A model generated the notes under the pieces. It did not search any database, was not told where the DNA came from, and was given only the letters and a program-made list of their open reading frames with translations. A DNA stretch of 7,484 bases, from contig JACMQP010000612.1 in NCBI GenBank assembly GCA_014376915.1, forward strand, positions 1 through 7,484. The letters run 5' to 3'. The position numbers and the translations under genes were made by a program. Source of the stretch: Ramlibacter sp. GTDB taxonomy: Bacteria; Pseudomonadota; Gammaproteobacteria; Burkholderiales; Burkholderiaceae. This document shows, in pieces, positions 5,944 to 7,484 of this stretch (the stretch's first letter is position 1; each line of letters opens with the position of its first letter).

Positions 5944-7484
5944 TTGCCCGTCTTGCCGTCCCTGAACATCACTTTTCCTGAATCGTTGCCGGTGTCGGCG
6001 CGGCGCGACGAGATCGCGGCGGCGCTGGCGGCCAACCAGGTAATCATCGTCTGCGGCGAAACCGGCTCGGGCAAAACCACCCAGCTGCCGAAGATCGCGC
6101 TGGCCATGGGGCGGGGCAAGCTGAACGCGCCGCCGGCGAATGGCGACGCACCTGCGATGCGGGGCCGGCTGATCGGTCATACCCAGCCGCGGCGAATCGC
6201 CGCGTCCAGCGTCGCCAAGCGGATCGCCGAAGAACTCAACACGCCGCTGGGCGAGGTGGTCGGCTACAAGGTTCGGTTCCAGGACCGGCTGTCGCGCGAC
6301 GCCTCGGTCAAGCTGATGACCGACGGCATCCTGCTGGCCGAGACGCAGACCGATCCGCTGCTCAAAGCCTACGACACGATCATCATCGACGAGGCCCACG
6401 AGCGGTCGCTGAACATCGACTTCCTGCTCGGTTACCTGCGCCAGATCCTGCCGCGCCGGCCCGACCTGAAGGTCATCGTGACCTCGGCGACGATCGACGC
6501 CGACCGCTTCGCCCAGCATTTCGCCAGTGCGAAAGGCCCCGCTCCCATCCTGTATGTCTCCGGACGGATGTTCCCGGTAGAGCAGCGCTGGCGCCCGTTC
6601 GAGGAAACGCGCGACTACGACCTGAACAGCGCCATCGCCGACGCGGTGGACGAACTGTGGCAGGGCAACGCGCCCGGAGACATCCTGGTGTTCCTGCCCG
6701 GCGAGCGCGAGATCCGCGAGGCGGCCGACCACCTGCGCAAGCACCTGGCCCACGACGTGATGACGCGCAACTCCGAAGTGCTGCCGCTGTTCGCGCGCTT
6801 GTCGCAGGCTGAGCAGGACCGGATCTTCGACAGCCACGGTGGCCGCCGGATCGTGCTGGCCACCAACGTCGCGGAAACCTCGCTCACGGTGCCCGGCATC
6901 CGCTACGTGATCGACAGCGGCACGGCCCGCATCAAGCGCTACAGCTTCCGCAGCAAGGTGGAGCAATTGCTGGTGGAGGCGGTGAGCCAGTCGTCGGCGA
7001 ACCAGCGGGCCGGCCGCTGCGGCCGGGTCGCCAACGGCATCTGCATCCGCCTGTACGACGAGAAGGACTTCGCGTCCCGGCCGCGTTTTACCGACCCGGA
7101 GATCCTGCGCTCGTCGCTGGCCGGAGTCATCTTGCGGATGAAGTCGCTGCACCTGGGCCAGGTGGAGGACTTTCCCTTCCTCGAGCGGCCGCAGGGCCGG
7201 GCGATCGCCGATGGCTACCAGCTGCTGAACGAACTGGGCGCGGTGGACGACGCCAACGAGCTCACCCGCCTGGGCCAGGAGCTGGCCCGGCTGCCGCTGG
7301 ATCCGCGCGTCGGCCGGATGATCATCGAAGGCCGCGAGCGCCAGGCGCTGGATGAAGTGCTGGTGATCGCGTCTGCGCTGTCGGTGCAGGACGTGCGCGA
7401 CCGGCCGATGGACATGCAGACCCAGGCGGACCAGCAGCATGCGAAGTTCGACGACGAGAAGAGCGAATTCTCGGGCTATCTGAA
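5944..7484 (+). CDS. hrpA: ATP-dependent RNA helicase HrpA, N-terminal part (cut by right edge)
   Basis: The first 513 residues of a DEAH-box RNA helicase that is normally about 1,300 aa. Seen in order, numbered from 5944: [10 protein letters not shown] (9-18), matching the HrpA N terminus; Walker A GETGSGKT (38-45); motif Ia HTQPRR (79-84); DEAH (149-152) followed by ERS; VTSAT (179-183); NVAETSLT (308-315); QRAGRCGR (354-361); then the start of the helicase-associated region. About 17 residues (59-75, rich in Ala, Pro and Gly) are inserted between Walker A and motif Ia relative to E. coli HrpA. Known: HrpA unwinds RNA and in E. coli is linked to mRNA processing and rescue of stalled ribosomes. 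No ATG exists in frame between the preceding stop (5899) and the conserved start. TTG at 5944 (AGGG 9 nt upstream) and TTG at 5953 are both possible; GTG at 5992 would remove conserved residues. Confidence 0.96.
   Translation, partial: MPVLPSLNITFPESLPVSARRDEIAAALAANQVIIVCGETGSGKTTQLPKIALAMGRGKLNAPPANGDAPAMRGRLIGHTQPRRIAASSVAKRIAEELNTPLGEVVGYKVRFQDRLSRDASVKLMTDGILLAETQTDPLLKAYDTIIIDEAHERSLNIDFLLGYLRQILPRRPDLKVIVTSATIDADRFAQHFASAKGPAPILYVSGRMFPVEQRWRPFEETRDYDLNSAIADAVDELWQGNAPGDILVFLPGEREIREAADHLRKHLAHDVMTRNSEVLPLFARLSQAEQDRIFDSHGGRRIVLATNVAETSLTVPGIRYVIDSGTARIKRYSFRSKVEQLLVEAVSQSSANQRAGRCGRVANGICIRLYDEKDFASRPRFTDPEILRSSLAGVILRMKSLHLGQVEDFPFLERPQGRAIADGYQLLNELGAVDDANELTRLGQELARLPLDPRVGRMIIEGRERQALDEVLVIASALSVQDVRDRPMDMQTQADQQHAKFDDEKSEFSGYL

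Noticed and set aside
4213..7440. A 1,075-codon open frame on the minus strand opposite hrpA and the membrane-protein pair
   Set aside because: It is antisense to genes with clear family motifs, crosses gene boundaries and an intergenic gap, and its translation is a low-complexity mix of Arg, Gln, His and Ala. This is what strong G/C third-position bias produces on the opposite strand.

Overview
The window is high-GC bacterial chromosome with densely packed genes, and both edges cut through genes. The argA type, the HrpA start region ([10 protein letters not shown]), the strong G/C third-position codon bias and the absence of mobile DNA suggest a betaproteobacterium of the order Burkholderiales, perhaps a Comamonadaceae-like genus. 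That assignment is inference from protein character, not a database match.

Left part (1-3350, minus strand, read right to left). argA encodes the classical two-domain N-acetylglutamate synthase, the first step of arginine synthesis. It is followed by a 175-nt gap that holds a nested GC-rich inverted repeat just past the argA stop, possibly a weak terminator. A compact three-gene cassette comes next: an alpha/beta hydrolase of dienelactone-hydrolase type, a stand-alone phosphoribosyltransferase (4-nt ATGA overlap), and an erythromycin-esterase-like protein (22-nt gap, cut by the left edge). Spacing suggests the three are translated together. Their shared substrate is unknown.

Middle (3351-3430). 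An 80-bp divergent intergenic region separates argA from the plus-strand genes. Neither flanking gene has a convincing Shine-Dalgarno sequence. A TATCAT hexamer sits so close to the plus-strand ATG that a leaderless transcript is possible.

Right part (3431-7484, plus strand). Two tandem paralogous membrane proteins (414 and 408 aa) are joined by a TGATG stop/start overlap. Each has about seven transmembrane segments followed by a clearly degenerate GGDEF domain. The signatures read SDDGF and GEDGF, and the metal- and guanine-binding residues are replaced by the same or similar residues in both copies. The output domain is better conserved than the membrane half, and codons differ mainly at silent positions, so this looks like an old duplication kept under selection. 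They are probably signalling receptors or scaffolds without cyclase activity and are the most unusual content of the window. After 42 bp comes hrpA, the DEAH-box RNA helicase gene, starting at a non-ATG codon behind a candidate promoter and running off the right edge.

There are no RNA genes, CRISPR arrays, insertion sequences or attachment sites that I can support, and no gene-free stretch longer than 175 nt.
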